A stretch of 64,000 nucleotides of DNA from Larimichthys crocea (lineage: Eukaryota > Chordata > Actinopteri > Sciaenidae). Both the position numbers and the translations under genes were made by a program. The stretch lies in NCBI RefSeq assembly GCF_000972845.2, contig NC_040032.1:21686248-21750247 (forward strand). The letters run 5' to 3'. This document shows positions 63,401-64,000 of this stretch, in pieces. A model generated the notes under the pieces. The model saw only the letters and a program-made list of their open reading frames with translations. It made no database searches and had not been told where the DNA came from. Position 1 is the stretch's first letter, and every line of letters starts with the position of its first letter.

Positions 63401-63799
63401 CTCACAAGATCGAGGAGTGTTGATGGAAGTTTGCAAACAAGAACCCTGTCTCCTGCTTCTTGTTGCATGTGTATCTGTTTTCTGATCAACAGTGCACTTT
63501 TTTTCCCCCATCTAGTATTTCCTTGGATTTACTCCGTTTATCAGCTCCTAGAAATCTACTGTGTCCCTCATGGAACGGTGAGCACACTGATGTGATTATT
63601 TTACTGAGCAACAAAACAAACGTGAAGACTGAAGTGTCAGGATAGTTGTAGCTATCATGGGTCTTTTTTACCTCCTTGCAGGCATTTTATGGACCTGAGC
63701 TGCTTTATTTCAGACCTTCTGGTTCTTATTAATCATGCCTGTTATGTCGTTTTTAGCCATGCAAAAAGGGGTATGCCTACAGATGGCGATGCCTGTTGG

Positions 63800-64000
63800 T
63801 CCACCACCTTGGAACACATTAATATCTTAAGGATGGATTGCCATGAAATTTTCAACAGACATTAATGGTCCCCAGAAGATGGCGCCTACTGATTTTAGTG
63901 ATCCCTTGACTTTTCCTGCAATGCCTTTACTGCTTATAGTCTCAACAGCTATTTAAGGGACTTCTGTTAAATTTGCTGCACACGTTGTCCTCCTCGGGAT
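63800..64000 (+). mobile_element. Teleost dispersed repeat, cut by the window edge
   Basis: GGTCCACCACCTTGGAACAC, then GGATGGATTGCCATGAAATT, CAGACATTAATGGTCCCCAG and GTGATCCCTTGACTTTTCCT follow in order the consensus of a very abundant fish repeat as I remember it. The copy is substituted and runs off the end. No coding frame is preserved in the part visible. Confidence 0.6.

Larger units (their letters stand above)
39570..64000 (+). other. galnt10: galnt10 intron 1, 5' part (open at right edge)
   Basis: Begins at the GTAAGC donor after exon 1. I looked for a second exon encoding the conserved stem segment that precedes the catalytic domain (a Lys-Leu-Lys-Asp-Trp-His-like stretch in human GALNT10, from memory) and saw none, so the intron probably runs past the edge, over 24 kb. 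A long first intron fits what is known of vertebrate GALNT10. Stretches not listed separately (about 39810-40940, 40975-41450, 41610-43255, 43940-44445, 45215-46085, 46125-48725, 48925-50070, 50470-56490 and 56690-63795) are AT-rich unique-looking DNA with short frames I do not recognise. Confidence 0.7.

Noticed and set aside
39570..64000. galnt10 exon 2
   Set aside because: No stretch encoding the conserved stem segment with an AG acceptor was seen. A profile search could still find a short exon missed by eye.
1..64000. CRISPR arrays, phage or bacterial operons, rRNA and functional tRNA genes
   Set aside because: No regularly spaced repeats, no dense coding and no complete cloverleaf were seen. 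The sequence has vertebrate features throughout.

Overview
The window looks like nuclear DNA of a ray-finned (teleost) fish. It is AT-rich, non-coding over almost its whole length, and full of microsatellites and short DNA-transposon relics. Several repeats resemble families I know as common in teleosts. There are no operons, ribosome-binding sites or long open frames, and no bacterial, viral or CRISPR-like organisation. The species cannot be told from the sequence.

One protein-coding gene is supported: the first coding exon of galnt10 (polypeptide N-acetylgalactosaminyltransferase 10), + strand, 39411-39569. It encodes the short cytosolic tail, the single transmembrane anchor and the start of the stem of this Golgi type II enzyme, and ends in a strong CAG|GTAAGC donor. 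A CpG-rich, TATA-less promoter/5' UTR lies just upstream, with a GCC/CTG repeat and a good CTCF-like motif. The next exon was not found by eye, so from 39570 to the end the sequence is read as the first part of a long intron 1.

1-39100 is read as upstream intergenic DNA (or intronic DNA of an unseen gene). It carries a piggyBac-like MITE (4551-5120, 10-bp TIR, TTAA on one side), a dispersed repeat on the minus strand (8889-9106), a CACTGTAAAAAA-TIR element (9540-9929), a tRNA-derived SINE fragment (13611-13737, minus), a non-LTR 3' end (15270-15590), a complete non-autonomous hAT element with perfect 8-bp target duplication (21157-21859), a pogo/Tigger-like MITE flanked by TA (29310-29609), a second non-LTR 3' remnant (31625-32490) and a CpG-rich repeat-like block (36965-37530).

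The intron (39570-64000) holds further hAT-type relics. The most notable is a composite at 44449-45211, whose middle encodes a decayed hAT transposase piece on the minus strand. Related short palindromic ATCGATTA-type elements lie at 48728-48920 and 56493-56687, and a weaker one sits upstream of the promoter at 38280-38480. A recognisable teleost repeat runs off the right edge.

I found no convincing previously undescribed biological system. The points most worth following are the CTCF motif and trinucleotide repeat at the galnt10 start, the intact hAT and pogo-like insertions (datable by orthologous empty sites), and the nested transposase remnant. All assignments come from reading by eye; no search was run.
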